From positions 21,760,370 through 21,824,369 of the forward strand of contig NC_045140.1 of assembly GCF_008831285.2 (NCBI RefSeq): DNA of 64,000 bases, given 5' to 3'. The notes under the pieces were generated by a model. That model ran no database searches, was not told the DNA's origin, and saw only the letters and a program-made list of their open reading frames with translations. A program made the translations under genes and the position numbers. This DNA comes from Nymphaea colorata. Its lineage: Eukaryota > Streptophyta > Magnoliopsida > Nymphaeales > Nymphaeaceae. Each line of letters begins with the position of its first letter. The stretch's first letter is position 1. Of the stretch, positions 13,199-26,110 are shown one piece after another.

Positions 13199-14365
13199 TA
13201 TGCTACTATGGTCCATGATAAATATTCCTCTTTCTATAACTCCAGGTTGCCCACACTTAGAGAATCCTGAAGGCAGGGTGAAATATTACAAATATGAAAA
13301 CCGCCTTTATGCTTGAAAATTTCATACCAGAGATGCAACTCTAGCGGTAGTAACTCCAAAGGTAGTCTGCAACAGTTCTAAACAACGTAACATTGGTGGG
13401 TCAATAAAAGCTCAGTCATCAATTTGATTTCGGTGGGTACTATTTTTCTGGACTACAAATAATGGTTACACTGCACCTTATTTGATGGGTATCCTACTTT
13501 CTACCCAAATCGTAAAGCCGCTGTGAACCCCAAAATTAATGTTCATATGGTTTGAACCAACAACTGACCTTTTACCAGCCATTAGCCTGAACCTGAGTCA
13601 TGTGAGGGCTAATCATTTTCCTTCCAAACAGATAGAAAGAAGTTATAAATGAGGTCCAAATATTAATAAGATGGTCATGTTTATGATTGAAAACATTCTT
13701 TTCAAATTTCTGGTAAAGATCACTCTTTTGGTAGAGGGAAAAATTTTCCTTGGATTGAATGAGATCTGGGGCTATGGCAAATGACAACCATTTTTTAATT
13801 GAACAAATTTCACTGCGTGGTCCGTACCACTTTTTCCCCTTTTTCCTTTTTCTGGCTAAATAAGGAATGAGGGAGCGAAAAGGGTTAATAAGAATGCAAA
13901 TAAACCTGATTCGGTTGAAATGCAGCTATTACCAGGTTTAACTAAATCCAATATTGCTTGGATGGATTCAAAGCGAAATTTGGATTTGGATATTAAAAAT
14001 AGAAAATTACATTCGCTTGATCCAATTCGATCATCCATCGAAACTGGATATCTACAGAACCAGAAAGAAATTCTTATGCCAAATTTGAATTCATTTGTCA
14101 CTCTATATCCAATTTGTCATTGAATCTGTCTATTTGGATTCAAACTGAAATTGGAGTTTGGACTAAATCTGATCAACTTTAGCATTCATGAGCAACAACC
14201 GACACTGTATATCGACAAATATGCACTGTTGCGTATATATGTGCGTATGAGGGGGCCTGTATTGCCATTTTTTTAAATTAGTAAATTAAATTATCAAAAT
14301 TTGATTTTTAAATGAAAAAAAACAATGTATCAACAATGCTTTTAAGTCTTAACCTAAGCATATTG

Positions 14366-14545
14366 AGGGGCGTAACATAGCTGGTTAGACCGACAGAGTG
14401 GTGAAACATCACTTGTTTGTTTTATTCCTGTAGATACTACTCTTTTTATACTGCAAAAAATAGGTGCATGACGCTTAGTTATCGGATATCTCACTCTCTA
14501 CCCAAGTCCCAGAGACTTTGGTCTTTTGAAGTCCTAACCTCGGTT
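14366..14545 (+). mobile_element. tRNA-derived SINE-like element, copy C (diverged)
   Basis: An A-box-like TAACATAGCTGG at 14373-14384 runs on into GTTAGAC, so TAGCTGGTTAGAC is identical to the same region of the copy near 53.6 kb. A B-box-like GTTTTATTCC follows 34 nt later (14419-14428), the same spacing as in that copy. The tail does not match the other two copies, so this may be a different subfamily or an older insertion. Confidence 0.45.
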
Positions 14546-15092
14546 GTAGTCGTTCATATATGTGCTATTTGCAGATACATATAAGAACTGAGTGCATTTA
14601 TGATCATGGATGATGAGGCCCCCTGATGCCAAGACTTGATTTCTAAGGAGGCATGGAGTTTGTACCATTCTCCACCGACGGGCTTTTGGGGGTTACCATG
14701 CCTTGCAGTACGTCTACCTTGTGAACTTACAGTCAAAGGCCCCACTTCTCATGTGTTGAGTTTATAATGTCCATTGCTTCGGCTGCTTCAAAGTTGACCC
14801 ACCTAGTTAGGTGTGTGGTGGACCTCTCCACCTCCGCCAACTTGAATGAGAATGAAATTTCGTTGTCATTCGGTTTACTGACACCATTTGCTTAAATTCT
14901 CTTTCTTTTTGGAATGGACAACGCTTCATTTGGAATGAATGTTCACACACACACACACACACATATATAATATTCCTGATATTCGTTAATATTTTTTTTT
15001 AGTCAGTTGCTTGAAAAAAAGAGAGAAGAAACGAATAGAAAACAGACCTAAATGCTAGAACCATCATGAATGATCTTGGTTTGTGTTACCAT

Positions 15093-15129
15093 TAGTGGCA
15101 GATTCAAGATTTTCTAGCTGAGGAACACT
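15093..15129 (+). repeat. Isolated DNA-transposon-like terminus
   Basis: Begins TAGTGGCAGATTCAAG and ends GAGGAACACT. It is a member of the same 37-bp terminal family as 12516-12552 (-) and 53004-53040 (+). No matching inverted end is visible within about 500 bp to the right. Confidence 0.45.
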
Positions 15130-18008
15130 TAGTCACCAAGGCAGGTCTAATATAGGCACTTCATGTAATTTTTGGATGAGTTGTTACATTTTAATTTTAA
15201 GTCTTCCAATAAAATTTTTAATGGTCTGGTGTGGGCAGCCGTCTATCTCGGCGGCTGGTTATGATAACAAGAATGAGAAACAATGCAAATCAATAGTACT
15301 AAATGACTAGAATAGCCATTTGTTCATCTCCGGATGCCTCACACCCTCAGCACCCATACATATATATATTTTTCTTTCTTTTTTTTTCTTAAGAAAAATT
15401 GGCGATGGAGAAAACGAAGAAGTTTTGGAATGTCTGGATATTACCAGTTTTACTATGCGCTGTTTTGTTCGTCTAGAAGAAGCTTTTTCATTGCTTCCAC
15501 TTGTATGATAAGAAACGTTAGAAGCAAAGACCGTTTTGAACTTCTCAACTTAAAAAGATTTTAAGCCAATCCGCTTACCCAGCTGCAAAACAATTTGTGG
15601 GTTTCAAGACGAGTAACTCTCACTGTCAAAACAAAAAATTAAAACATGCAGTTGATGATCAAGAGTAAGAAGTAACAATTGACTACCAGAGAGAGCGAGG
15701 TCTTAAATTCATCATATTGTGTGACATGTGATTCCTACGGTGGAGCAGTGCCGGAGGGCTTTGATGGTCGGTGTGCGTGACTTCTTTTTCATATACTTCT
15801 CTTTTCTCGCCGGCCGTTTCTCGTCCGTCCTCTTCCACGAAGAAAAAGGAAATAAGACTACAAAAATCATGTGAGAGGAATATCACGTGAAAGCAGAAAG
15901 ACCACGAGACGTCTCCAGTTTTCTTCTGCCAAAAAGGGTTTACAGGTGCCCCAACGTCAGCATCTCTGCTTGCTTCAATGGCCTTAGATTTTACAACGGT
16001 CACCTAATCACCTCTCCTCTTCACGTCACCTTCCGCACCATTTACTTAAAAATAGAGCGACCCATTTCTTGAACATTCATGCCCACTTGTACCCCATGCA
16101 GTAAAGAGTTCTTTCTCTGTTTTTTTTTTCCTTTTAAAAATATAGCTGGAAGAAATGAATGGCATTCTATCCCTGTCCTTGTCTTCAATATAAAGGGCAA
16201 CTTGGGTTCTTATGAATAAGCAGAAAAAATTTTGAAAGTTTGTGATTTTTGTCACTTTTCATGTGGCGGTACAGCACCTCGACAGTTGTTCGACTATGAC
16301 TGTGATTATGCGAGCTTTTTTCTACCTTGGCGAATGTTTCTATCTTCCTTTTGTAATAAAGAATGATATCTTAACAAAGTGAAAGTCGCGCAGGAAAAGT
16401 TTTGCTTTAGCTGCGATAAAGCGCTCGATGTGCAAAGCCCTGGTTCAGTTATCTATGATTGTGTTTACGATTAAGGGACACAGCATATGCCGTTGCTACT
16501 TGGCAAATTCAAGTAATTTTACCACAAGGCTGTAGCGATATGGGTGGCTAGGCAGCCTATTTTGAAGGGTTATTGTTTCAATTTCATGGTCCCTGTCATT
16601 CAGTACGTCAATAGGTTTCAGAGCCATTCTATCAATGATCAAGCTAATAAGCTCAAGAAGGAGGAGTATCCTTGGACCATGGAATGAACCACTCATCTTA
16701 AAAAAATACTAATTTTACCCAAAAGAACTGGTACGTAAACCCAGTTGAGAAGGTTGGCCTACAGGTTAAAGGAAGTTACGGAAAAAAAAAATGAAATTAG
16801 AAATTGAGTTTTCCAAGCATGTGAAGTGAATAAATGTGAACACCTACTTTTTTATCATTTTTTCTGTCCTCGCTTTACTTCAAATATTTAGTTTATTTAT
16901 TGTAAGTCTTTTTAAATGGTTGCGCTCCTTTAACTTTTCCCACGTCCTTTCCATTTACGGGTAAACATTATATTTCTACCCCGCTTGCAATAATCTAAGA
17001 AGACTTTGATTGACTTTGTTTAACTCAAAACTGGCCGGGGCTCCGTCGGTTAGACGATGAGTATGATTTTGGGTAGGCAGGAACAGTAGCAGTCAAACCA
17101 ATCTAAGAAGAATTGCTAGATATTTTTGGTCTGCCATGCGAAAATAGAGCAATTATTGTTTGAGAGCAACCAGTTACCAAGATTCTTCAATTTGTGGGAA
17201 CGACCTCAATAATAGATCAGAAAGCGATAATAAAAGCACCGAAAACTAGAGGAACCACAGAACCAGTAACCAGGTATCCATATGCCGCACGAAACAGCTT
17301 CAATAATACGAGTTGAATTTCTCGCACTCGAAGAGCGAAATATACGTCGATCAAACGAAGGTCTGTGCTTGCTACTTGTTGATGGTAGACGGTATTTCTC
17401 AATAATGCAGTAGACAGATCAGAAAACAACGACATCTTGTGAGCATTTTGTTTGAACAAGACAAAGGAAATAAAGTATCAGGGCTTACCAGTCCCCACAA
17501 TCCGACCGTTGGCTTGCGTTGAATGCTACGGGATCCCGAAATCAGAAATGCCTTTTTGTCATCATTCTATCCCAAAATCTTTTTTATACAAGAACGTATA
17601 AACCAACCCAAAAGTGGAAGTTGGGAATCAAGATCCTTGGCTAAAGCGGTGCCTTGTAAAAATTTTGCTTAATAGGGTAAATGCCTGCAGGACCTGGTTA
17701 TCTCACAGGTAAGGATTTCACCGAGCCATAATCTTTTAATTTATTACCGTCACAAGTGGATAGTTGGATCTGTCGGTGGGTGTTAATTAGTGCCCACCAC
17801 CTGCATTTCTTTTCTCCTGCCTTTACTCTCTCTCTCTCTCTCGCTCTCGTTCTGCAGTCTCCACCCCAATAATTGTAAACATCAATTTCTTCTTTCTCTG
17901 ATCGGCTGTTCTGAGGGGCCCCCTCCCCATAAAATTCCAGACAGTGAGCCAGCTATCCTTCCCTTGTCTTGGTGCAGGTTTGGCCACAGCTCATCTCCCC
18001 AAACCTCA

Positions 18009-18032
18009 ATGGGAGTAATGGGTAGTCCATGA
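18009..18032 (+). promoter_or_regulatory. Seven-codon upstream ORF overlapping the main start (ATGA)
   Basis: ATG at 18009 opens a frame encoding MGVMGSP with stop TGA at 18030-18032. The proposed main ATG is at 18029, so stop and start share the four bases ATGA. If the transcript starts upstream of 18009, ribosomes ending the small frame would sit on the main start. This could allow re-initiation there or direct initiation to the internal Met at 18083. Confidence 0.5.
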
Positions 18033-18770
18033 GCTCTTCGGTGAGGTATAGACGAGTGAAAGACTTGGGAGAGGTCATCAAGATGTCTCGTGGGAGGTAT
18101 CAGAGCCAAGGTGGTGCCTTTGCTGGTCTTCTTGTGGTGTTGCTTCCTGTTTTCTGGCCACAACTCTTCTCTCCACTTGGTCACGCATTGCCTTCGGTCT
18201 TCTCAGTAAGCATATTCTCCTCTGTTGTTCGATCGCTGCTTCTTTCTTTTGTCTTTTTTGGGGAAGGTGAGGACACTTAAAACGGTTCGTCCTCCTCGTT
18301 TGTTCCTGTAGCGTTTCCCTTTGTTACTTGTAAAGAATGCTGTCTTCTGCATGTTATGTATTACATGTTTTCTTGCGCGTGTTCTGTTGTTTGCTTGGGA
18401 CGTGCTTCTTGGTGTTCATCTGCTAGTGGCGTATCTTGGGTGACACGCCATTAACATTTTCTTTGTTTGGGATCATTGAGTTTTCTGTTTTGAATATGCC
18501 CTTGGTGCCCTTTTTTGATGCAAGAGTGAGCCCTGACCACCGAATCTTAGGACGACAACACTATGGAAGAGCTCAGGCAGCAGAATCACAGGGTTGAAAC
18601 TTTATCCATGGTCTTCACCTTGAGACCCTTCACATTTCCCTTTCACCGTCTGCTCTTTCCCAATTTTTGCAACAGGAACTTCGTCCGTTGGGTTAAGGGT
18701 TGGACTTAATGACCTTCGAGTTTGAATGGCACAAACTTGTAGGTGACTGCCTAACCGTTGCATATTAACC

Positions 18771-18811
<41 letters not shown>

Positions 18812-21800
18812 CTTTTGCTTCAAACATGCTCGTGGTGTTAGTTATTGATGTGTCTTGTGAAAAATTCACTGTTCGGTTCTTGGTTAAATGCAATTGATAC
18901 AATGGAAATACTGTTAGGTGTAGAATTTGTCTATGCTCTAATCTTGGCTTAACTTTGATTAACTGCATCTATTGGTGGGATACCAAAATTTGCGCTCTGT
19001 TGATTGATAGATGTGCTAAAGGTCAATAGCCATCAACATTTGACAAGCAATCAAGTATCAGAGTAACAAGATTGGATGGTTATAACCTTGGTTTGGTAAT
19101 CATGAAGCAATGATTGTTTATAACAAAAGTTCCTTCCAACTTTTGTATGGTATGCAACTCCTCGTGGACGAGGATTGCATGTGTGCTTTCATATTAGCTT
19201 AACTTATTCATGTTATTCAACAGAGCAGAAGGATATGAAGTCAAATGACTACAAACATGTATTAGCACCTTGTTGGTAAATGAGGTTGCAGGTTTATGAA
19301 GTAGTGGTTCAAACTTCAAACAAGAAGAGGAGGGTGCCTAAAATGAGCCAAGTTCGTCCATTCATGAATAAATATGTCACTTAAACCATGCATACCTCAA
19401 ATTGCATTGGCTCCTTGGAGAGATAGTGGAGCATGTGAATGTTATACTTTGGTGATGGTTCATGTCACTAACATGTCTACTCAATGTGAAAAATTCACTA
19501 TTCGGTTTTTAATTAAATGCAATTGATACAATGGAATGCTGCTGGGTGTAGGATGCATCTATGCTCCATTTTTAGCTTAACTTATTGATGCTATTACAAC
19601 TGAGTGAAATGTTATGAAGCAAATTTATTACAGACATAGATTGACTCCTTGTTGGTAAATGAGTTTGTTGCTTTAGGAAGTAGTGGTTCAAACAAAAAGA
19701 GGTGGTTGCCTAGAATGAGAAAGTTTCACCACAAAGCATTCTTTGATATATGAGCTGCAGTATTTTGTCTATTTTCATCATAGGTACCTTGGAACATGTG
19801 CAACTGCTATTGTTTGTTAATTCTGGGAAATTGGTAGTTTCATCTGCACATACATACTGTCCCATTTGCTGATGATGCATTTAAGCACAATTTTACTGTT
19901 GATTTCCGCCATTGGATGGTGCAAGTATCAGAAAACACGTGGCTTAGATGATTTCCAATATATTGATGAAAGATCTCATGTTAATTTGGGAGTCCATGAT
20001 TTTGCTACCAAGAAGGCAGGAATGGTTGCTCCATGAATCTATAAAAAGTTGAGTTAAAAATGTTGATGAATTTTGCTATATCATGTAACTTGTTAGTCAC
20101 ATCAGCCTATAGTTAACTCCTCCTCTTTAACAAATGTGCATTTTTTTTTGTGGACAGTCTTGATCAGATTTGATGAAGTTGTTTGTTCTGTTTCTATACA
20201 ATTTTTATAGCAACAATTTGTCAATGTAGTGCTTATCTGATATGGGTGACATTCACAGGAATGGAAAGCGCCTAAGCCAAGGCATTTGCCTTTAATAAGG
20301 GGAGCTTTAAACCGTCCAGTAAGTGGGTGATCTTTTTCTTCTCTTTTGAATTCATGGAAGTATAATTATGTTTGAGAACTTTCTGGAGCTTAGCATATTT
20401 AAGTGCATCATTTTTTCAATACGAAAGTTTTACAGGATCTCTGGCGTGGTTTTTTTGTTTCTTCCATAGCTGAATCATTTGTCCTTGGATATCTAACATT
20501 GTTTAATTTGAGCTGATTTATGCTTCTATGTTGCTTCTCATGCTATGCAGGTGAATGGGGACCCTGACCTCTGGTCTCCCATGCCTGACAATGGATGGAG
20601 ACGTTGTGATGAACCTCAAGCCACTCGATGTATGATCTGTAGTATGATTCATTTGATGACAATAATCTGTTTCTTGGAAAATCTTGGTTAGATGCTTGAG
20701 CTCATGCGACATCTTACATATGTTCATCTTATTTCGTATAGCATTAGACACACAATCACAAGGGTTTATCCAGATTTTTCTCGATGGAGGACTAAACCAA
20801 CAGAGAATGGGGGTAAGTTATTTGCTTTTATGTTGTTAGGAATTAAAATGGATAGTTGTTACATGGCCATATCTGTATTCAGTAGTTCTGAACTTTGATA
20901 TTGTTATGACGCTTTGAACTTTGTACTTATATCTTTTTCATTCTCCTACCTGCTAGATATGTGATGCAGTTGCTGTGGCCAAGATCTTGAATGCAACCCT
21001 CGTCATCCCTTATCTTGAAGTTAATCCTGTTTGGAAAGACTCAAGGTAATCATTCTTTATCCTGTTAATATTTCTGCATCTTGCCATTATAGTGCATGCA
21101 TTTTGTACCTAAGCACAAACCTGCTGTAATTTTTTGCAGCTCATTTGGTGACATATTTGATGTGGATCACTTCATTGATGCTCTCAAGGATGACATTAAA
21201 ATAGTAAGAGAATTACCTGATGAATTTTCGTGGAGCACAAGAGAATATTATGCTACAGGAATTCGAGATACAAGGGTTAAGTCAGCGCCTCTTCATGCAT
21301 CAGCAAATTGGTATCTGGACAATGTCTTACCCATATTGCAGAGGTCAGTTTACAAGTTCAGCTGCTTTGTTTTTTCTTCAAAATAAAAAATATTGGTTCA
21401 CAATCTTGTGTTATCATTCTTTTTTATCAGTTTAAATATCTAAAAGAGAATCAGTTCACGTCATTCACTTGGAACGTTTATGCCACTAAGAACACGCAAT
21501 TACCGTAGGCCATGAAACTGCTTGTAATATTGATGTACAATAAACCAGTAGTTCTGTATGTGCAGATATGAACTTATTCAGAAAAAAGATAATTATGTAT
21601 GAGTATGTATAAGTGTACATGCACGTGCAGGCGTCAATTTGTTCATGTATTCATCTTCTTGTTTAGGATGATGTTGTGCACACATTGTCTAGGTCAATTT
21701 CTATGCTCATTCCTCTTTTCTTTACTTGAAGTGAGCATGGACAAACACACTAATGACATGTCAAATCATATGGCTGATGGTCCTTTACTCTGATAGAAGT

Positions 21801-24800
21801 TTTTGACATATGTAAAGAGAAAGGATCATTTGCAATTGGACACTATTGTGTTCTGTTTTTATCTTTACTGCTTTTATCTAATTTTTTTAATTTTGTGATT
21901 GAATTGCAACCTCTGATGATACCGTCTTTTCTGCTCACTGATAAACATGCTTTCTGTATTGAGGCTGTGGCACTATACTGGTGCATATAGACGTTAAATT
22001 CCTTATTTGATGCCCATGCCTGTTTGATGGCATCTTTATTTCATGAAAACTTGCTAGATGTCTGATATTCCTTTTTATCAACTTTTGTTGTCTCAGTCAT
22101 GGTATTGCTGCTATTTCTCCTTTCTCCCATCGGCTGGCTTTTGATAACATGCCCGTTCACATCCAGCGGTTACGGTGTAAGGTTAACTTTCAAGCTTTGA
22201 CTTTTGTCCCTCATATCAAAGCTTTGGGTGATACCCTCGTTCAACGTCTTAAGTATCAAGCTCGCAAAGATGAAGAGGGCAAGTACATTAGAGAGACCAC
22301 TGAAAAAGTGTTGGATGAGGGTTCTGGAAAATTTGTTGTTCTACACCTTCGCTTTGACAAGGTATTCTCTTTTTCCTATGCAGTTTACAGAGCTTGAATC
22401 TATGCCTTTTTTTTGGTTTAGGAAGATTTTTGTGCTGCTGAACTTAAGGTTCTTACCTGAGAGGACTAGGGAGAAATGTAGGTCCAAACTCCAATGAACC
22501 AAGTAACAAGGCGTCCTCTCAATCACATTCATGAACAGAGTGTGGAAACTTTGCCTAATATCTCTGTTGGCATATGGTTAATGTTACACGTTAGCTTCTA
22601 GTATATAGTGTGTACTCCAACTTTAGCATGAAGGATCATCTAAAATAAGAACAAGGAGAAAAGCCAACTGAGTCTCATATTCCTTGTGCTTGAGTGGGCA
22701 GAGACTTGAAGAATCTTTTTGTGAGGACATTACGTTCAAATTAGTAATACGTGTCTGTAAATCAACTTGAAACAAGGTTAATCCACACAAACTATCAGCT
22801 AACTTCCTCTGATCTCAACCAAAGAAAACTTCCAAATAGCAGCCATCTGTGTCCATTTATTTCACTGCTGGCATGACTGATCTTAGGTCACCCTTAAATG
22901 TGGTTGATGGTCACTGTGAGTATCCTAATTACTGCAAGCAGATGAAATGCAGTTCTTATGTATGAAAAAGGAATTGCTGCTGAATCTTTGCTGGAATTAG
23001 GAGCATTCTGCAACTTAGAGGAGAGGTATCTCTTGCTCTTCGACAGGCAAAATGTAATTAAAGCTGTCATGATATTTTCTAAAATTAGTCTTTTCCTAGT
23101 TAAACATATAGTATATAGTTTATTTTGACCATTATTTCTAATACTTTTTGGCCAGCTCCTTCAGAACATATCATATTAGGTTTCAAGTGCTTGTATGCCC
23201 AAATTATTATGTTATGCACATTAATTTTCTCTGCACTGACACTATACATATATTCTCCCTTATGTGTTTTGTTCATCCAAGAAGTCATCTTGAAGATGTC
23301 TATGTGTACCATCTTCTCTGCACCTTGAAGACTGGGTTTTTCTTCCCTTCCTCTGAAGCTAGCGAGATATTTGGATGTCTATCATTATATTTCCACAGTC
23401 TGAAACTGCACTGGTTAATATTCTCACTGTATTGATCAGCAAGAAAAAGTTGCTGGAAGAATACATCTTCAAAAATAGTTTTTCCAAAGATGGCAAAGGA
23501 AGAAATTTTCTATGAAATATGAACATAAACAGATCCAAATGACGCCAAAATCCATTTATGTCCTTCCTGAGCATACAGAGGGATACTAGATTCTCCAAGT
23601 TTAACCATGATATATCTTCTAATTATATGCACACTTTTTAAAAGGATTTGGCTGCGTCTAGACTTTGAATTGTAAATTTTGGCTTTCAAGTTTGAATTCC
23701 TTTAGACATGTACATAAGGAAGGAAATAGGAAGTGTGTACTTATTTCCATGCCAAAAAACGTTTGCCTACCGAATATTTGCTAACCAGTTATTTCTTAGC
23801 CCGAGCTTTATTGGAACAAATTCTGACATTTGATTCCTCGTCTAGATTTCCTAGGTTGTCAAAAGCTGCAATGGAAATACTTTGTTCTCCATCACTTTTG
23901 TTCCTTGTAAGCTCAGCCGTTAGTGACTTTCAGCCAACTTTTTATATTCACAAGCATCTTGTGTGCAATACCAGTGCTTTGGAATCTCTCTCTCTCTCTC
24001 TCCATGAAATGTATTTCAACCTCGATTTCACTACCTGAAGCTTCTTACAAAAAATTGAAAACTTCCCGTAAGTCTGTTTCTCTGTTGTCGTTTATAGCTA
24101 GCAATACCAGTGTTTTTAGCAAGTTAGATGCTATGTTTTATAGCAAAATGCAGAGACGTCACTTTATTTTCGAAGCTTTATTTCTGTTATCTGTATTGCT
24201 GACCTTTTTTGTGTTATTCTGTTCTCTGTAGAGTGCTTCCAAACGTAAATATACTATGCAAATTCTCAGCAACTGTCTTTAAGTGCAGGGATAGACTCAT
24301 TAGTTTCATCATGGTTGATCTACAGCCGAATAATTGTTGTTTACCTCTTGATTATTTTCACAGGACATGGCTGCTCATTCTGCTTGTGATTTTGGAGGTG
24401 GGAAAGCTGAGAAACTGGCACTTGCAAAATATCGTCAAGTGATTTGGCAAGGAAGAGTCTTGAACTCCCAATTTACAGATGAGGAACTGAGGAGCAAAGG
24501 ACGCTGCCCTTTGACACCAGAAGAGATAGGATTGCTGCTTGCAGCTTTAGGCTTCGACAACAGTACACGCCTTTATCTTGCTTCTTACAAGGTCTGGCCC
24601 ATTTCTTTCTCATGTTATCGTTCCATAATTCCATTTGCTTTGAAGGACAACTCTGAGAATCTTTTGACAGGTGTATGGTGGGGAAGCAAGAATCTCAACA
24701 CTGCGCAAGCTTTTCCCTTGGATGGACGATAAAAAGAGCTTGGCATCAGAAGAGGAGCTATCAAAGGTCGAAGGGAAAGCTTCTTTACTAGCTGCAGTTG

Positions 24801-25483
24801 ATTATTATGTGAGCATGCAGAGTGATATATTCATTTCAGCATCTCCAGGAAATATGCATAATGCACTGGTAAGTACATCTTTATCTTCGTTTTGTTGTGG
24901 AATTTGTTTAGGATTCACAAGCACTTGTTTTATAAGTCTGCCTTCTTGGTCGGTCTTTGTGTCTTTGTGCCTGTTTGTGAGCTTTGATCATCCTTGAGTA
25001 AGGACCACCATGCTCTGGTATAGCACAGCATTTATAATTGTTAGTGTCCCGAGGTTTCCCACCAATAATGTTGGGAAAAGGGTAAAACTTGACAGTTGAC
25101 ACTTAAAGATGATCAGAGCCAGGGTAGAAACTTGATGAAATTATGATGAAGGGATGATATGAAGCTGGGCAAAAGCAAGAACAATCAACAGAAGGAAAGT
25201 CGATTTCATAGAATATGAAAGGCAGGTGCTTGATCTATGTCAATAACATGAGCTTGCTTATTTTCTTTACAAGGTGGGACATCGTTCTTATGCAAATTTG
25301 AAGACCATTAGACCGAATATGGTGCTGTTGGGGCAACTGTTTCTGAACAAGAGCATGGAATGGATTGACTTCCAGAAGGCTGTCGTCGATGGGCACAAAA
25401 ACAGACAAGGGGAGATCAGGTTGCGGAAGCCAAATCAATCAATATATACGTACCCTATTCCAGATTGTATGTGCAGTTCGTAA
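18029..25483 (+). CDS. Plant O-fucosyltransferase family protein, 10 exons
   Basis: Exons: 18029-18205, 20259-20318, 20551-20629, 20742-20812, 20957-21045, 21140-21343, 22097-22361, 24364-24591, 24671-24868 and 25274-25483, giving 526 aa. A single hydrophobic segment (about residues 28-48) after a short basic N-terminus gives a type II membrane, probably Golgi, topology. Family motifs are present: DGGLNQQRMGICDAVAVAK (120-138, the nucleotide-sugar-binding GGLNQ loop) and HLRFDKDMAAHSACDFGGG (310-328, with the conserved Arg312). This is the plant GDP-fucose protein O-fucosyltransferase domain family (PF10250). Exon 4 has to be read from the 20742 acceptor; other frames there are misleading. 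An alternative start is Met19 at 18083. The donor sugar is expected to be GDP-fucose; the acceptor is unknown, and many plant members remain uncharacterised. Confidence 0.93.
18777..18810. repeat. (AG)n microsatellite
   Basis: About 17 uninterrupted GA/AG units in intron 1 of the O-fucosyltransferase gene. Confidence 0.95.
18855..19720 (+). repeat. Diverged direct duplication in O-fucosyltransferase intron 1
   Basis: Two blocks recur in the same order. Block 1 (GTGAAAAATTCACT..., containing AATGCAATTGATACAATGGA) occurs near 18857-18960 and 19485-19580. Block 2 (containing CCTTGTTGGTAAATGAG and GTAGTGGTTCAAAC) occurs near 19204-19345 and 19578-19720. In the second copy the two blocks abut; in the first they are about 240 bp apart, so one copy lost or gained the middle. 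The intron is otherwise featureless. Confidence 0.7.
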
Positions 25484-25585
25484 TTCATAGTTGGATTCCT
25501 ATGGACCAGAGAATCATGCTTCTGTTGTTACTTCTTGCACCTAATAAACATCATATAGTAGCTTGTGTTGTAAATCATATACGTT

Positions 25586-25588
<3 letters not shown>

Positions 25589-25623
<35 letters not shown>
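25589..25623. repeat. (CT)n microsatellite between convergent genes
   Basis: About 17 CT units lie between the O-fucosyltransferase stop (25483) and the ERF stop (25664), so probably within one or both 3' UTRs. Confidence 0.95.
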
Positions 25624-25625
<2 letters not shown>

Positions 25626-25663
25626 GAAACACACACAAAACGATCATGCATGACTACCACTGT

Positions 25664-26110
25664 TCATAATTGACATAGAAATGTATCTGTCCCAATACAG
25701 ACAGGGATATCTCTGGTGCTCGCGTTTGAATGGTCACCGAACACATGATGTCTAGCCCATGCCCTGAAGTTCTCAATGACAAAACCATGTTGGTTGTTCC
25801 CAACCGAGGTGATCAACTCCAAGACGAATTCATCAATGTCGAAGGCTTGTTCTTGTTCAGGGAGATCCTGTGGGGAACTATTTACTGGGAGTTCGCTTTC
25901 TGCGGGAAAATTGGTCTTGGCTTTTGGTCCCTTCAGCCTCCTGGCAGCAGAATCATAAGCTTTCGCAGCTTCTTCAGCTGTATCAAATGTACCGAGCCAG
26001 TGCCTCCTCTTGCTGGCACAGTCTCTTATTTCAGCCGAGAACCTTCCCCATGGCCGTCTCCTCACTCCTCTGTAGCCGGTGCTATTTCTCTGTGATGTTT
26101 TGGTTTCCAT
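25664..26110 (-). CDS. Single AP2-domain ERF transcription factor, intronless
   Basis: The frame is 148 aa from the Met at 26110. An upstream in-frame Met at 26167 would add 19 Cys/Phe-rich residues unlike ERF N-termini, so I prefer 26110. One AP2/ERF domain (about residues 13-69) shows [18 protein letters not shown], then [16 protein letters not shown] and the [15 protein letters not shown] end. These are the residues used for GCC-box-type DNA binding in the ERF family. The usual Pro after AEIRD is Cys here (AEIRDCASK). The acidic segment [14 protein letters not shown] near residue 90 may be a regulatory region. No EAR motif or second AP2 domain is visible. The gene is convergent with the O-fucosyltransferase, 180 bp between stops. 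The domain is certain; the ERF subgroup is not. Confidence 0.9.
   Translation of the reverse strand: METKTSQRNSTGYRGVRRRPWGRFSAEIRDCASKRRHWLGTFDTAEEAAKAYDSAARRLKGPKAKTNFPAESELPVNSSPQDLPEQEQAFDIDEFVLELITSVGNNQHGFVIENFRAWARHHVFGDHSNASTRDIPVCIGTDTFLCQL

Larger units (their letters stand above)
9225..18008. other. Long intergenic interval rich in degraded repeats
   Basis: The left edge holds the promoter and 5' UTR of SF3B4 (GC-rich to about 9.4 kb) and the right edge the promoter and leader of the O-fucosyltransferase gene (CT run near 17828-17842). Between them I find SINE-like elements (about 10.54-10.74 and 14.37-14.55 kb), a hAT-like MITE (13.02-13.20 kb) and two isolated transposon ends (12.52-12.55 and 15.09-15.13 kb). 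An AT-rich stretch near 9.88-9.97 kb contains the motif TGTCGTTAAA. A 158-codon open frame at 11580-12056 (-) and several shorter ones have no recognisable domain and no splice-consistent extension, so I do not call genes there. The stretches 15.7-16.7 and 16.9-17.8 kb show nothing I can identify. Confidence 0.6.

Noticed and set aside
20692-20898. Plus-strand open frame containing DFSRWRTKPTENGG
   Set aside because: The true exon 4 uses another frame, giving DGGLNQQRMG, which matches the O-fucosyltransferase family and joins neighbouring exons in phase.
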